Shown: positions 1-9,497, numbered from the stretch's first letter. The stretch is DNA of 64,000 nucleotides from CAVPMW01 sp963706515 (GCA_963706515.1 CAVPMW010000006.1:124001-188000); one strand, 5' to 3'. Numbers and translations are program-made. Notes: generated by a model not told the origin, from the letters alone.

Positions 1-1448
1 CGGAGCGGCGGGTAGCGCGGGTTTAGCACTGCCGGGACTGGCAAAGTTTTAAACTGGTTATCCTGCATGTCGATGACATCTACGAATTTTTGCGAATAGC
101 GGCGGATAGCCTTGGTAGAGGCTTCGGGGTGGAGCAGCGGGTGGCTTAATGCTACCAGGCGCGGGTAATCATTCCCCACCCGGTCGACTGCGCGCGTCCC
201 CAACCCCCACACCAGGCGCATGAAGCCGTCCTCCTGGCGGATCTGAGGCGACCAGCGGTAGAGATTGCGGCTGAATGCCACGCCCGCTGCCTGCGGCAGG
301 AAATAACGCCCGAACTGATCGCCCTGTACGACCTGGATCAGGATTGCCATGCGTTCGTCGTAGTCTTGCAGCCCGCGGGCGCGACGGTAGAGCAGCGCAT
401 CCGGATTCATAATGCTGGCGTAGATGCGCGCCATTGCCTGGGTAAGGGACTGCAAGTTTTCTTGGGGAGAGCCCTGGTTGGGGCAGAAGTGGCTTTCATA
501 TTTCCCGGCGAACGAGGTGCCGAAGTTGTCCTCGAGCAGGCTCGAAGAGCGCACGATAAGCGGCCGGTTCTCCGCTACATCCAGCAGTCCCTGCAGGCGC
601 TCGATAATATCCGGAGGAAACTGACCTGCCAGGAAATCCTGCTGCAGGTGCGGATAATCGGCGCGGATCTGCTCTTCTGTTTTGTATTTTTGGTCCCCCC
701 AGACCATGAGGCTGTTCATACTCATGAAGGTATAGGTCAGGTCTGCGCCGATAAAGAACGATTCGGGGATGCGCAGGTGGGAGCGGATGCTCTCATCCGC
801 TTCGCTGGCAAGAATGCGCGCGGCGAGCAGCATTCCCGCTGACTTGCCGCCGATCTTCCCCTGTCCGATCTTGCGGTTGCGGATCTCGATCAGGTCCTGG
901 ATGGTGAACCAGTCCTTGGCGATCTTTAGATAAGCCAGCTGGTCGCTGATCAACGTACGGATGAGCACCACGACAATTTCGCGCAGCCGAGCCTGAGCCT
1001 GGGCGCGGCGCTCCGGAGGGAGCTTTTCAATCGCCAGCGCTTGCTCGAAAAGCATGTTCTGAGGAGCCAGCTCGGGATTGAATGACACCAGCAGGTCAGC
1101 GTCGCTGGCGCCGCGCTCAGCCAGCGTTTCAACCAAAATTTTCTCGAACAGGTCGAACGGCAGGTTATAAGCAAAATAGAAATCGGTCAGATAATCGCGC
1201 ACGCGTGAAAGCCGCGTCTCCCACACTTCTGCGCCCTCTTCAGCAAACGGGTCGTGCAGCCCCTCCAGCGCTTGCGAGATGATGGCTTTCTCGCGCAGCT
1301 CGCCTTCAAATGCTGGCTGAGTGATGATGCCGCGGCTGAACAGCTCGCGGCGCATGCGCGCCCGGATTTGGGTGCTGAGGATTGGGTATTGGGCCAGCGC
1401 CAGGTAGATGCTCAGGGCGAGATCTTGGGAGGCAGACGGGAGAGTCAT
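1..1448 (-). CDS. PEP/pyruvate-binding (PPDK N-terminal-like) protein, C-terminus off the window
   Basis: The minus strand reads open from an ATG at 1448 to the left edge with no stop (about 482 residues). A helical N-terminal part of about 190 residues is followed by motifs of the pyruvate, phosphate dikinase / PEP synthase nucleotide-binding domain: a GGKSAGMLLAARIL stretch near residue 200 and RSSSLLEDNFGTSFAG near residue 298. In known relatives this domain binds ATP and transfers phosphate to a mobile His domain. The His domain and PEP domain would lie beyond the window, so I cannot say whether this is a full PEP synthase, a rifampicin phosphotransferase-like protein or a PEP-binding-only protein. 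It follows dnaN in the same direction with a hairpin between them. Confidence 0.8.
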   Translation of the reverse strand, partial: MTLPSASQDLALSIYLALAQYPILSTQIRARMRRELFSRGIITQPAFEGELREKAIISQALEGLHDPFAEEGAEVWETRLSRVRDYLTDFYFAYNLPFDLFEKILVETLAERGASDADLLVSFNPELAPQNMLFEQALAIEKLPPERRAQAQARLREIVVVLIRTLISDQLAYLKIAKDWFTIQDLIEIRNRKIGQGKIGGKSAGMLLAARILASEADESIRSHLRIPESFFIGADLTYTFMSMNSLMVWGDQKYKTEEQIRADYPHLQQDFLAGQFPPDIIERLQGLLDVAENRPLIVRSSSLLEDNFGTSFAGKYESHFCPNQGSPQENLQSLTQAMARIYASIMNPDALLYRRARGLQDYDERMAILIQVVQGDQFGRYFLPQAAGVAFSRNLYRWSPQIRQEDGFMRLVWGLGTRAVDRVGNDYPRLVALSHPLLHPEASTKAIRRYSQKFVDVIDMQDNQFKTLPVPAVLNPRYPPL

Positions 1449-1468
1449 AACAATAAAGCGAACGATTC

Positions 1469-1512
1469 AAAATCAGACATATGCGACGGCAGCGCCGGAT
1501 ATGTCTGATTTT
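1469..1512 (-). terminator. Perfect 14-bp inverted repeat, likely terminator of dnaN
   Basis: Arms 1469-1482 (AAAATCAGACATAT) and 1499-1512 are exact reverse complements around a 16-nt loop. It lies between the dnaN stop and the start of the next minus-strand gene. The A-rich and T-rich outer ends would give a U-tract on the dnaN transcript. Confidence 0.65.
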
Positions 1513-1535
1513 GGGTTCCAGTGCTGGTATCCAGC

Positions 1536-2678
1536 TTAGCTACCCAAATGCATGGGCATGATAACGTGCAGGAAGCGTTCTTCTCCCGGCCCGGTCATGG
1601 GACGAATCACCCCTGGGCTGGTATCAGAGGTGGTCTCCAGGGCGACCGTAGGTGTCCTGACCACTTCCAGTACTTCGCGCAGGAAGCGCACATTGAATGC
1701 GATCAGCAGTCCGGGTCCTTCCAGGCTGGCGTCTACAACATTCTGGTTCGAGCCAGTCTCGTCTGACTGACCCGAGATTTCGACGGTGCCGGGCTGCAGC
1801 TCTCCGCCGGGAGTGATGTTGATCCGCGCAATATGTGAGCCTTCGCGGGCAAAGATCTCGGCCTGCTTGCACGCTTTCAGAAAGTCTGGGGTGGAGAGCA
1901 CTGCCCGCGTGCTGTGCCGGCGCGGGATAATCTGCTCGTAGTCCGGGAAGCTGCCTTCGATCAGCTGGGAGACAAGCTCGATATCCTTGAGGCGGAAGAT
2001 CACCTGACCCCGGCCGGGAGGCAAGATCAGGGTAATTACCTGGTCTCCATCCGTCGCCACCCGCGCCAGCTCGCTTAGCGCACGTGCCGGGATGACCGCG
2101 TTGATCGAGCGAGGCACCGGCGAGGAGAGCTCGGATTTGCGCACCGAGAGACGGAAGCCATCTGCCGCGGCGAGGGTGATCTTGTCATCCTTCAAGGTGA
2201 TCAGGACGCCGGTCAAGATGGGGCGGGCTTCATCGCTGGAGGCGGCAAACACTACCTGCTGGATCATCTCTTTGAAATCAGCGATGTTAATTTGGATGCC
2301 CTGGGTTGCATCCGCAACGGGCATCGGAGGAAATTCCTGGGCATCGATGCATTTCAAATTCGTATTAGAGGCTCCGCAGCGCACATTGAGGGTTTGTGTC
2401 CGCACAGTCAGCGCCATATCTACCTGTTTGTCAGACAGCGTGCTGACCAGGTCGGTGAAAGTGCGCGCGGGCACTGTGGTCGAACCCTCTTCTTCAATCT
2501 TCGCCCCAATCCAGCAGGTGATACCCAATTCCAGGTTGGTGGCGGAGAGGCGTAAGCGGCCTTCGTCGGTTGCTACCAGGACGTTAGCCAATACCGGCAG
2601 GGTGCTGCGCGGCGAGACTGCCCGTGAGACAATGCTCAGGCCATGGGCGAGATTTTCTTGCAGGACAGATACCTTCAT
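1536..2678 (-). CDS. dnaN: DNA polymerase III subunit beta (sliding clamp)
   Basis: A 380-residue protein, the usual length for the beta clamp. It dimerises into a ring around DNA and tethers the replicative polymerase and other clamp-binding proteins. Three clamp domains of about 120 residues can be followed: MKVSVLQENLAHGLSIVSRA at the start, the central LTGVLI / AADGFRLSVR region typical of domain 2, and the C-terminal HVIMPMHL motif close to the usual MPMR ending. A GGAGGAG ribosome-binding sequence lies about 13 nt before the ATG. It is not next to dnaA or recF here, so it is outside the classical origin cluster. Confident call. Confidence 0.97.
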   Translation of the reverse strand: MKVSVLQENLAHGLSIVSRAVSPRSTLPVLANVLVATDEGRLRLSATNLELGITCWIGAKIEEEGSTTVPARTFTDLVSTLSDKQVDMALTVRTQTLNVRCGASNTNLKCIDAQEFPPMPVADATQGIQINIADFKEMIQQVVFAASSDEARPILTGVLITLKDDKITLAAADGFRLSVRKSELSSPVPRSINAVIPARALSELARVATDGDQVITLILPPGRGQVIFRLKDIELVSQLIEGSFPDYEQIIPRRHSTRAVLSTPDFLKACKQAEIFAREGSHIARINITPGGELQPGTVEISGQSDETGSNQNVVDASLEGPGLLIAFNVRFLREVLEVVRTPTVALETTSDTSPGVIRPMTGPGEERFLHVIMPMHLGS

Positions 2679-2796
2679 AATCTCTGCAAACTCCTCCGGG
2701 TGATACTCCCCACAATGAGATGTTTTCTACCCTATTTTACCAATGATTGAGGGCAGCCCGGCTGGGAAATCTGCGTCTCAGATACCTGCTGTTGGC

Positions 2797-4758
2797 TCAA
2801 CCGATGAGCAATTGGGCAAAAAAGCTCACGATCAAGAATAAAATCTCGAGAACGAAGAGGCCAGCCAGCACGTACAGGATAACCTGGAAAGCGGAGGATA
2901 GCCGCGGTTCCGCAGGCGGCTCGCCTTCTGCCAGGCGTTGGACGGTCTGGGCTGCCTGGCTGGCAAGCGAGCTTGCAGACCGGCTTCCCCCTGCCCACAG
3001 CCAACCCTGGGCCGGTGTGGGGACGACCAGGCGCGCCCCGTTGAATGACTGCAGCCAGAGGCGCAGAGATTCGGGCAGCCTGACGAGCAGCGCTGCGGGG
3101 ACGATCACCGCGCGGGCTGCTGAGAGCAATTCGTCGGGCACACCCTGACTCGCCGGGTGGACCGCGATCGGCAGTCCCGGCGCCTGCCGCTCGAGTGCAG
3201 CAACCAGGGTTGCACTGAAGCTGTTGTCAACGACTGCGTCACTGCTTTCGTCGGGCGCCAGCACCAGGACTGGGAATTGGGCGTGGCGGCGGGTAAGCGA
3301 GCGCTCGGCAAGCCGGCTGTCGCTGCGCAAGGTGCGCCAGAAATAACCAGCGAGCAGGGCGAAGACCAGCAGGGTCTTCGTCCAGCGGGCAACCTCGAGC
3401 GGGAAGTAAGCGGCGGGATCGCCCAGCACATAGCGCAAGACCTGGTAGATCAAGCTGCCCGCGCTGACCATCATCCCGATCACACCGCTGAATAAAACCA
3501 AATATAGATAGGTCTTGCGGATGAGCGAACTGCGCGCCCGGTCGCCTGCCTCGCCTTCACGCAGCGCGTCTTTTTGGATGCGACTCCAGGTGACCAACCA
3601 GACTGGCAGTCCGACTGCGAAAGCAGCCAAACTTGCCGCAAGCTGAGTGCGCATGCTGTCACCCCAGGCAGCCGGGCTCAAGCCAATGCGACCAAAGGCC
3701 AGCTCCAGCGCCGCGTCGAGAGAAAGCAGCAGCCCAAGGCTGGCAGCAGCCAGGCCGAGGAAAGAGAACAGGTAAAGATAGAGACGGCGCAGAGCGAGGC
3801 GCAGCGGCTGTTCTGGTAGAACTCCTTCAGCAAGACGCAGACTGCGCCGGTAAAACAGCCATACCACGGCCATTGGAACGGCGAACGAGGCGGGAGCGCT
3901 GAGTTGGGAGAGGATTGGCTGCCATGCCGGGGAGCCGCCCAGCAGCAGGGAAAGGCCAACGCTCAAGACCATACCAGCGCAGATCAATAAGGTAAGCAGG
4001 CTGGAAAAAACCAGCCCGTACAGCACAACCAGCCGCAGCACGGAGGAATTTTCAGCGGGTTCAACCAGCGAGCGGCGGATAGTCCACTCAAAAAAGATCC
4101 ACAGGGCGACACCCAGCAGACCCAGCGCCAGGCTGTTCGCCAGATTATAGCGAAGATAGCTGGCATCAATATGAAGCATGTCCAGCAGTGTTTTTAGGAG
4201 CTGCTGCGTGCCAGCTACGGTTAAGCCTATCCCGTAAAGGAGCCAAAGGTAGCGAAAGAGGCGGCGAACTTCCGGGAGAACCTCATTGATGGGCGGTGCG
4301 CGCCAATCGCTCCTCAGCACCCACAGGAAGAAACCAGCCGCCAGGGCATTGAATAGGATGGCGACCAGGTTATCTGCGCTGGATTGCCCGCTTCCAAGCA
4401 GGGTTTCCGGCTGGGGTAAGCTGAAGAGCAGCATGCCCAACCGGTTTAGCAGGGCCAATATGTTGAGCGTCAGCGGGACTAAGGCGACGGTCAGGGTGCC
4501 ATACAGGAATACAGCGCGAGTCCGCGAGAATCGCTCGTCCGTGTCCTGGAGAGCCAGGCGCTGAGCGATACGCCAATGGATGAGGAAAACCGGAATACCG
4601 ACCAGGATCAGGGCCAGAGCGCCTGCCAGGCGAGCAACATCTGTTCCACCCTGTCCAGGATGGAACAGCGAGCGCACCAGACCGATGACTCCCCACAGGA
4701 CGGTCTCCAGGCTGACCAGGCTGACGGCGTACAGGTAGATTCGGCGGACGACGATCAT
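2797..4758 (-). CDS. DUF5671-type polytopic membrane protein with internal repeats
   Basis: A 653-residue integral membrane protein built from about five similar blocks, each opening with a basic-aromatic motif such as VRRIYLYAVSLVSLE (residue 2), LRRLYLYLFSFLGL (near 325) and IRKTYLYLVLFSGV (near 415), followed by paired hydrophobic helices. This repeated pattern is what I know as DUF5671, common in Chloroflexota. The last 180 residues hold a soluble segment (LVLAPDESSDAVVDNSFSAT onwards) and a final transmembrane helix. Function is unknown. It starts 13 nt after the small upstream membrane gene, so they are probably co-transcribed, and it ends about 120 bp before dnaN. Confidence 0.75.
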   Translation of the reverse strand: MIVVRRIYLYAVSLVSLETVLWGVIGLVRSLFHPGQGGTDVARLAGALALILVGIPVFLIHWRIAQRLALQDTDERFSRTRAVFLYGTLTVALVPLTLNILALLNRLGMLLFSLPQPETLLGSGQSSADNLVAILFNALAAGFFLWVLRSDWRAPPINEVLPEVRRLFRYLWLLYGIGLTVAGTQQLLKTLLDMLHIDASYLRYNLANSLALGLLGVALWIFFEWTIRRSLVEPAENSSVLRLVVLYGLVFSSLLTLLICAGMVLSVGLSLLLGGSPAWQPILSQLSAPASFAVPMAVVWLFYRRSLRLAEGVLPEQPLRLALRRLYLYLFSFLGLAAASLGLLLSLDAALELAFGRIGLSPAAWGDSMRTQLAASLAAFAVGLPVWLVTWSRIQKDALREGEAGDRARSSLIRKTYLYLVLFSGVIGMMVSAGSLIYQVLRYVLGDPAAYFPLEVARWTKTLLVFALLAGYFWRTLRSDSRLAERSLTRRHAQFPVLVLAPDESSDAVVDNSFSATLVAALERQAPGLPIAVHPASQGVPDELLSAARAVIVPAALLVRLPESLRLWLQSFNGARLVVPTPAQGWLWAGGSRSASSLASQAAQTVQRLAEGEPPAEPRLSSAFQVILYVLAGLFVLEILFLIVSFFAQLLIG

Positions 4759-4771
4759 CTCAACTTATTGA

Positions 4772-4972
4772 TCAGCGGGCAGTCCTGCCAGGACCAGCCA
4801 GCAGCACCAGGAATGGACCGACCAGCGGCAGGAAAACGATCAGCAGCCCCCAGGCCAGATACGCCGAAAAGCTGAGTCTGCGCCGGCGCAGGTAAAGCGC
4901 TGCCAGGCACGCCATAATGAGCGGATACAGGACCAGCAGAGAGCGCAGCACATCCGGGGAATCTGGGGGCAT
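4772..4972 (-). CDS. Small membrane protein with PLDc_N-like motif
   Basis: A 66-residue protein with two hydrophobic helices separated by the basic loop RRRRLS. The second helix reads AWGLLIVFLPLVGPFLVLLAG and resembles the two-helix phospholipase D N-terminal (PLDc_N) domain often seen as a stand-alone small protein. An AAGGAAACC ribosome-binding site precedes the ATG at 4972. It lies between gdhA (15 nt upstream) and the DUF5671 gene (13 nt downstream), consistent with one operon. Function not known. Confidence 0.6.
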   Translation of the reverse strand: MPPDSPDVLRSLLVLYPLIMACLAALYLRRRRLSFSAYLAWGLLIVFLPLVGPFLVLLAGPGRTAR

Positions 4973-4987
4973 AAGGTTTCCTTCAGG

Positions 4988-6274
4988 TTATAACCAGCCG
5001 CGCAGCTCCATCGCCTTGACGACCCGGCCGATTGCCACCATATAAGCCGCGTCACGCATGTAGACCTTTTCAGAGGCAGCCATCTCTGCCACGCTGTGGA
5101 ATGCCAGGGTAATCTTGGTATCCAACCGCTGTAAAACTTCTTCGCGAGTCCAGTAAAAGTTCATATCGTTCTGGACGCTTTCGAAATAGGATACCGATAC
5201 ACCGCCGGCGTTGCACAGGAAATCGGGGATGACAAAGACATTATTCCGTTTGAAGACCTCGTCCGCCTCCTGTGTAGTTGGTCCGTTAGCGCCTTCTGCC
5301 ACCAGGCGCACGCGATCGCTGACGCGTTTGACGGTTTCAGCATTGATTTGACCTTCCAATGCGCCGGGTATCAGCACATCGACATCCTTGGCAATCCAGG
5401 CGTCGCTATCTTCGGTGACGTATCCCGCAGCCTTCGCCCGGTCTTTGTCAATCGTGCCATACGTATCCGTGATGGATTGCAAGAAGCGAGGATCGATGCC
5501 CTTTGGGTGAGTTACCGTGTACGCCGTGCGGTCTTCACGGTCCCAATACGAGACACAGGCTACTTTGCCGCCCAGCAGCTCCTTGAAACCGATTGCCGCG
5601 TACTGCGATACGTTGCCGAAACCCTGGATAGCGGCAACCGATTTCTGCGGGTCCAGGCCGATGAGCTTCATTGCTTCGCGTACATTATAGATCACGCCGA
5701 ACCCGGTGGCTTCCGTCCGACCAAGCGAGCCGCCGCCATCTACCGGCTTGCCGGTGATGACCCCTGGGCTGAAGACCCCTACAATCTTGGAGTACTCATC
5801 CATCATCCAACCCATCATGCGCGGGTTTGTGCCCACATCGGGAGCAGGGACATCCTGGCGCGGGCCAATATTGCGCCATATCTGGTCGATCCAGCCCCGG
5901 CAGAGATGCTCTTGCTCGGTAATAGACAGGGTAGCCGGGTCCACTGCTACGCCCCCCTTTCCGCCGCCGAGAGGAATATCGGCGACTGCGCACTTCCAGG
6001 TCATCCACATCGCCAGAGCGCGCACCGTGTCCAGAGTCTCGGAGGGGTGAAATCGGATGCCGCCTTTGGAAGGGCCGCGGGCATCGTTGTGCTGTACCCG
6101 GTACCCGAAAAAAACACGGATGGATTCGTTATCCATCCGCACCGGGATCATGAACTTAAACTCGCGTGTCGGCCAGCGCAGGATCTCAGCTACCTGCGGG
6201 TCGAGGTTGAGTTGGGCGGCAACATGATCAAACTGGCTTTGGGCCATCTGAAACGCATTGATCAACTCTGGCAT
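4988..6274 (-). CDS. gdhA: Glu/Leu/Phe/Val dehydrogenase, most likely NAD(P)-glutamate dehydrogenase
   Basis: A 428-residue protein, the length of the hexameric small glutamate dehydrogenases. It catalyses reversible oxidative deamination of glutamate to 2-oxoglutarate and ammonia. The dimerisation/catalytic domain shows SKGGIRFHPS and MTWKCAVADIPLGGGKGGV, with the substrate-binding and catalytic lysines, then PAPDVGTNPRMMGWMMDEYS. The Rossmann domain begins near residue 205 with VAAIQGFGNVSQYAA, a GxGxxxxxA cofactor motif. The C-terminal VPDFLCNAGGVSVSYFEW-like region ends with Q in place of W (SYFESVQ). An AGGAG site lies before the ATG at 6274. Cofactor preference cannot be read confidently. 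Confidence 0.93.
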   Translation of the reverse strand: MPELINAFQMAQSQFDHVAAQLNLDPQVAEILRWPTREFKFMIPVRMDNESIRVFFGYRVQHNDARGPSKGGIRFHPSETLDTVRALAMWMTWKCAVADIPLGGGKGGVAVDPATLSITEQEHLCRGWIDQIWRNIGPRQDVPAPDVGTNPRMMGWMMDEYSKIVGVFSPGVITGKPVDGGGSLGRTEATGFGVIYNVREAMKLIGLDPQKSVAAIQGFGNVSQYAAIGFKELLGGKVACVSYWDREDRTAYTVTHPKGIDPRFLQSITDTYGTIDKDRAKAAGYVTEDSDAWIAKDVDVLIPGALEGQINAETVKRVSDRVRLVAEGANGPTTQEADEVFKRNNVFVIPDFLCNAGGVSVSYFESVQNDMNFYWTREEVLQRLDTKITLAFHSVAEMAASEKVYMRDAAYMVAIGRVVKAMELRGWL

Positions 6275-6318
6275 TCGTTAATCTCCTGATACTTTTGTTT
6301 GGCTCGGGGTGAAACATA

Positions 6319-6345
6319 AGCGGGCACCACGGTTTGGCGCCCGCT
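6319..6345 (-). terminator. Hairpin downstream of gatB
   Basis: Arms AGCGGGC (6319-6325) and GCCCGCT (6339-6345) pair around a 13-nt loop in the 194-bp space between gatB and gdhA, both minus strand. There is no long T-run after it, so it is a weak terminator candidate. The rest of this space shows nothing else that I recognise. Confidence 0.35.
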
Positions 6346-6468
6346 TTGCTCACGGTTTCCGGCTAAGGGTTTGCACGATCATTAGGTCAGTCAGCTTACT
6401 ACCTTTGCACAGGCTGCACCCTTAAGGTTAATGGACGGATCGGTAACCGTCAAGTGTCGAAAAGCATG

Positions 6469-7971
6469 TTACCCCTTGTGCAGGGGTTCCTTCCTGGCAG
6501 CAAGCTGCTCCTCCAGCTCTTGCTGGATGACCTGCGGGTTCGCCTGGCCGGAAGCGCGGCGCATCACCTGCCCGAAAAACCAGCGGGCGAGGCTCTCTTT
6601 GCCTGCCGCGTAAGCTTGCACCTGCTGCGGGTTTTGGTCTAGAACCTCACGGATCAGATTGGCGATAGCTGAACGGTCAGAAATTTGGCGAAGACCGTGA
6701 GCCGCAACAATCTGCTGGGCAGTTCCTCCGCTGGAGAGCATGTCTGCAAGCACGGTTTTGGCAGTATTCTGGTTGATCGCTCCGCCGGCGAGCAAATTGA
6801 GCAAATCAGCCAGGTCCTGCGGGGGGATCCGCATCTCTTCGAAAGAAAGACCTGCCTGGTGCAGCAGTCCGAACAGCTCGCCGGTAACCCAATTAGCGAT
6901 TATCTTAGGAGAGATCCCCGGCGCTGCCCGAACTACCCGTTCAAAATAATCTCCTACCCCAGGATCGGCGACCAGGACGCTGGCATCGTATTCACTTAGC
7001 TGATACTGCTCCAGGAAGCGGCGGAATTTAGCCAGGGGCAGCTCTGGCAGGCTGAGGCGTACCCTTTCGATTTGTTCCGGATCGATGATCAGCGGCGGCA
7101 GATCGGGTTCGGGAAAGTAGCGATAATCGTGCGCCTGCTCCTTGCTGCGCTGGGGCTGGGTCACTCCGAGTGCCTCGTCCCAGCCCATGGTTTGCTGTAT
7201 GACCGTGCCCCCCTGGAGCAGCAGATCGCTTTGACGCTCGATTTCATAGGCTACCGCTCGCTCGAGGGCGCGGAAGCTGTTCAGGTTCTTGATCTCGGTG
7301 CGTGTGCCCAGGGATTGGCTGCCCACCTCCCGGACTGAGACATTGGGCTCGATGCGCAGCACACCCTTTTCCATATCACCGGAGTTCACACTCAGGTAGC
7401 GCAAGATATTGCGGATGGTCATTGCAAAGAGCCGGACTTCTTCTGCAGAGTGCAGGTCAGGCTCGCTGACGATTTCCAGCAGAGGGATGCCCGCCCGGTT
7501 TAGGTCAACCAGTGAGCGAGGCGGGTTAGCCGGGTCGCTGCCAGTGGGATCGCCCAGGTGAGTCAGCTTGCCGGTATCTTCTTCCAGGTGGACCCTGCGG
7601 ATGCGGATCGTGCGCTCACCGTCCGGAGTGAGGATAGTCAGCCAACCGTTCGTCGCCAGAGGCTGCTCGTACTGCGAGATCTGGTACCCTTTGGGCAGGT
7701 CGGGGTAAAAATAGTTCTTACGGGCAAAGATGCTGGTTGGATGCACCTGACAGTTTAATGCCAGGGCAACTTTTAAGCCGAACGTGACTGCCTGCTGATT
7801 AATTACCGGGAGCACGCCTGGCATCCCCGCGCAGACCGGGCATACCGCCCGGTTTGGCTCAGCGAGGGTAACATCCAGCACCTCGCAGGCGCAGAACATC
7901 TTGGTTTTGGTCAGCAGCTCGGCATGTATTTCCAGACCAATGACTGCTTCGTGACGGTTTATTGATCGCAT
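6469..7971 (-). CDS. gatB: Asp-tRNA(Asn)/Glu-tRNA(Gln) amidotransferase subunit B
   Basis: A 500-residue GatB. In the GatCAB complex it holds mischarged Glu-tRNA(Gln) or Asp-tRNA(Asn) and activates the acyl group for amidation by ammonia from GatA. The N-terminus IGLEIHAELLTKTKMFCAC is the family signature. The zinc-site cysteines are CAC near residue 28 and CPVC near 44. The central catalytic cradle contains YFYPDLPKGYQISQYEQP and RVHLEEDTGKLTH. The C-terminal 130 residues form the YqeY-like tRNA-binding tail. gatA and gatC lie 5-7 kb upstream on the same strand, separated by unrelated genes, so gatB is probably transcribed apart from gatCA. Confidence 0.97.
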   Translation of the reverse strand: MRSINRHEAVIGLEIHAELLTKTKMFCACEVLDVTLAEPNRAVCPVCAGMPGVLPVINQQAVTFGLKVALALNCQVHPTSIFARKNYFYPDLPKGYQISQYEQPLATNGWLTILTPDGERTIRIRRVHLEEDTGKLTHLGDPTGSDPANPPRSLVDLNRAGIPLLEIVSEPDLHSAEEVRLFAMTIRNILRYLSVNSGDMEKGVLRIEPNVSVREVGSQSLGTRTEIKNLNSFRALERAVAYEIERQSDLLLQGGTVIQQTMGWDEALGVTQPQRSKEQAHDYRYFPEPDLPPLIIDPEQIERVRLSLPELPLAKFRRFLEQYQLSEYDASVLVADPGVGDYFERVVRAAPGISPKIIANWVTGELFGLLHQAGLSFEEMRIPPQDLADLLNLLAGGAINQNTAKTVLADMLSSGGTAQQIVAAHGLRQISDRSAIANLIREVLDQNPQQVQAYAAGKESLARWFFGQVMRRASGQANPQVIQQELEEQLAARKEPLHKG

Positions 7972-8078
7972 TCCAAAACCAATCGATTTGCTGTCAATTT
8001 AGAGTCAGAAAATGACAGTAAGGTGACAGTCATGTAATTTGCCTGTCAGGGATTCGCTCGCGAAATCATTGCGGCGTA

Positions 8079-9242
8079 CTAGCCATAGCGGGTCATGAAG
8101 TGTTGCATGCGCTGCAGCGCTTCTTCGATATGCTCGTAAGCCGTTGCATAGGAGCAGCGCAAATAGCCCTCTCCGCCCGGACCGAACGCCGAGCCAGGCA
8201 CCGCAGCAACGTGCTCTTCTTCCAGCAGCTTCTGGGCGAATGTCTCGTCATCCAGTCCGGAGGCGCGAATATCCGGGAACGCATAAAATGCGCCGTGCGG
8301 TTCGACCGTTGGCAGCCCCAGGCTGTTCAGTCCGCTTACGATTAAAGTGCGGCGGCGGTTGTACTCCTGGCGCATCTCCTCCACATACGGAGCGCCGGAT
8401 TGCAACGCCTCAATCGCTGCTACCTGAGCCATCGTGGGCGCGGACATAATCGTATATTGGTGGACCCGCACCAGGCCGTTGATGATCGCCGCAGGCCCGG
8501 CAGCAAAGCCGATGCGCCAGCCGGTCATGGCATAGCTTTTCGAGAAGCCTCCCAGCAGGACCGTGCGCGGCTGCATTCCGGGCAGGGCAGGAAAACAGAC
8601 ATGGTTTACTCCGTACACCAGCTGGTCATACAGCTCGTCTGACACCACGATCAAGTCATATTTCTCGGCGAGTCGCGCAATCTCCAGCATAACGGCGCGG
8701 TTAGCGACCATTCCCGTCGGGTTATTGGGGTAAGCGATCAGGATCGCCTTGGTGCGCGGGGTAATCGCAGCTTCCAGCACCTCAGGCCGGGGAAGGAAGT
8801 TGTCTTCAGCGCAAGTCGGCAGCTCGACCGGTACTCCGCCGGCTAAGATGACCTCAGCCTGGTAGGATACGAAACACGGGGTAGGGATGATCACCTCTTC
8901 ACCCGGGTTGAGCAGAGCAGTCATGGTCAGGTAGAGTGCTTCCGATACGCCGACCGTGATCACGATCTCGCTGGTTGGGTCATAGCTTACTTTGTATGCG
9001 CCGCGCAGGTAGGCGCTGAGCTCCTGGCGCAGCTCGAGCAAGCCGTGGTTGGAAGTGTAGTGCGTTTGCCCGGCTTGCAGCGAACGGATTCCCGCGGCGA
9101 CGATCCCTGGGGGAGTAACAAAATCCGGCTCACCGATGCCAAGCGAGATCACGTTTTTCATGGTGGCGGCAATATCGAAAAACTTGCGGATACCGGAAGG
9201 TTTGAGGGTAGCAACGCGGTTAGCTAAATAGTTTTGGTCCAC
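8079..9242 (-). CDS. Class I/II PLP-dependent aminotransferase
   Basis: A 387-residue fold-type I aminotransferase. The PLP lysine sits in GGFSKSYAMTGWRIGFAAG near residue 236; the conserved NNPTG motif (YPNNPTGMV) is near 172, and the C-terminal substrate-carboxylate arginine is in GYLRCSYATAYEHI. The pattern is close to archaeal and bacterial aspartate/alanine/aromatic aminotransferases that open with GIGEPDFVTPPGI. The amino-acid substrate cannot be settled from the sequence. The neighbours, gatB and a small conserved protein, do not help. Confidence 0.9.
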   Translation of the reverse strand: MDQNYLANRVATLKPSGIRKFFDIAATMKNVISLGIGEPDFVTPPGIVAAGIRSLQAGQTHYTSNHGLLELRQELSAYLRGAYKVSYDPTSEIVITVGVSEALYLTMTALLNPGEEVIIPTPCFVSYQAEVILAGGVPVELPTCAEDNFLPRPEVLEAAITPRTKAILIAYPNNPTGMVANRAVMLEIARLAEKYDLIVVSDELYDQLVYGVNHVCFPALPGMQPRTVLLGGFSKSYAMTGWRIGFAAGPAAIINGLVRVHQYTIMSAPTMAQVAAIEALQSGAPYVEEMRQEYNRRRTLIVSGLNSLGLPTVEPHGAFYAFPDIRASGLDDETFAQKLLEEEHVAAVPGSAFGPGGEGYLRCSYATAYEHIEEALQRMQHFMTRYG

Positions 9243-9284
9243 GGAGGCTCCTGAAGGAAAAATAGCCGCAGGGTAGCGCGGTTT

Positions 9285-9497
9285 CTATTGGGAGACAGCT
9301 TGCCATTCATCGGCAGCTTCAGCATACGACAAAATGAAAGTACGCCCATCAGAGGTTGCTACCTGGAAACATTTCGCTGCAGGGGTACGCCACTCAGCTA
9401 AAACTGCAGCAATCTCCAGCACCTCATCCTCCCAGCTGAAATACGTAGGACGTCCAGCGTAAGCATAATCACTGCGGCAAAGCACCATTGTGCCCAT
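9285..9497 (-). CDS. Small conserved-looking hypothetical protein
   Basis: A 70-residue soluble protein, unrecognised. It has an acidic, aromatic-rich middle (YAGRPTYFSWEDEVLEIAAVLAEWR) and a C-terminal beta-like stretch CFQVATSDGRTFILSYAEAADEW that looks like a complete small fold. The frame fits a same-strand run between the nucleotidyltransferase and the aminotransferase, with short gaps on both sides. Base composition is the same as its neighbours. I accept it as a gene on context and on the protein-like composition, without a function. Confidence 0.6.
   Translation of the reverse strand: MGTMVLCRSDYAYAGRPTYFSWEDEVLEIAAVLAEWRTPAAKCFQVATSDGRTFILSYAEAADEWQAVSQ

Noticed and set aside
5348..6289. 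A 313-codon open frame on the plus strand
   Set aside because: It is the antisense shadow of glutamate dehydrogenase, whose minus-strand protein is strongly conserved.
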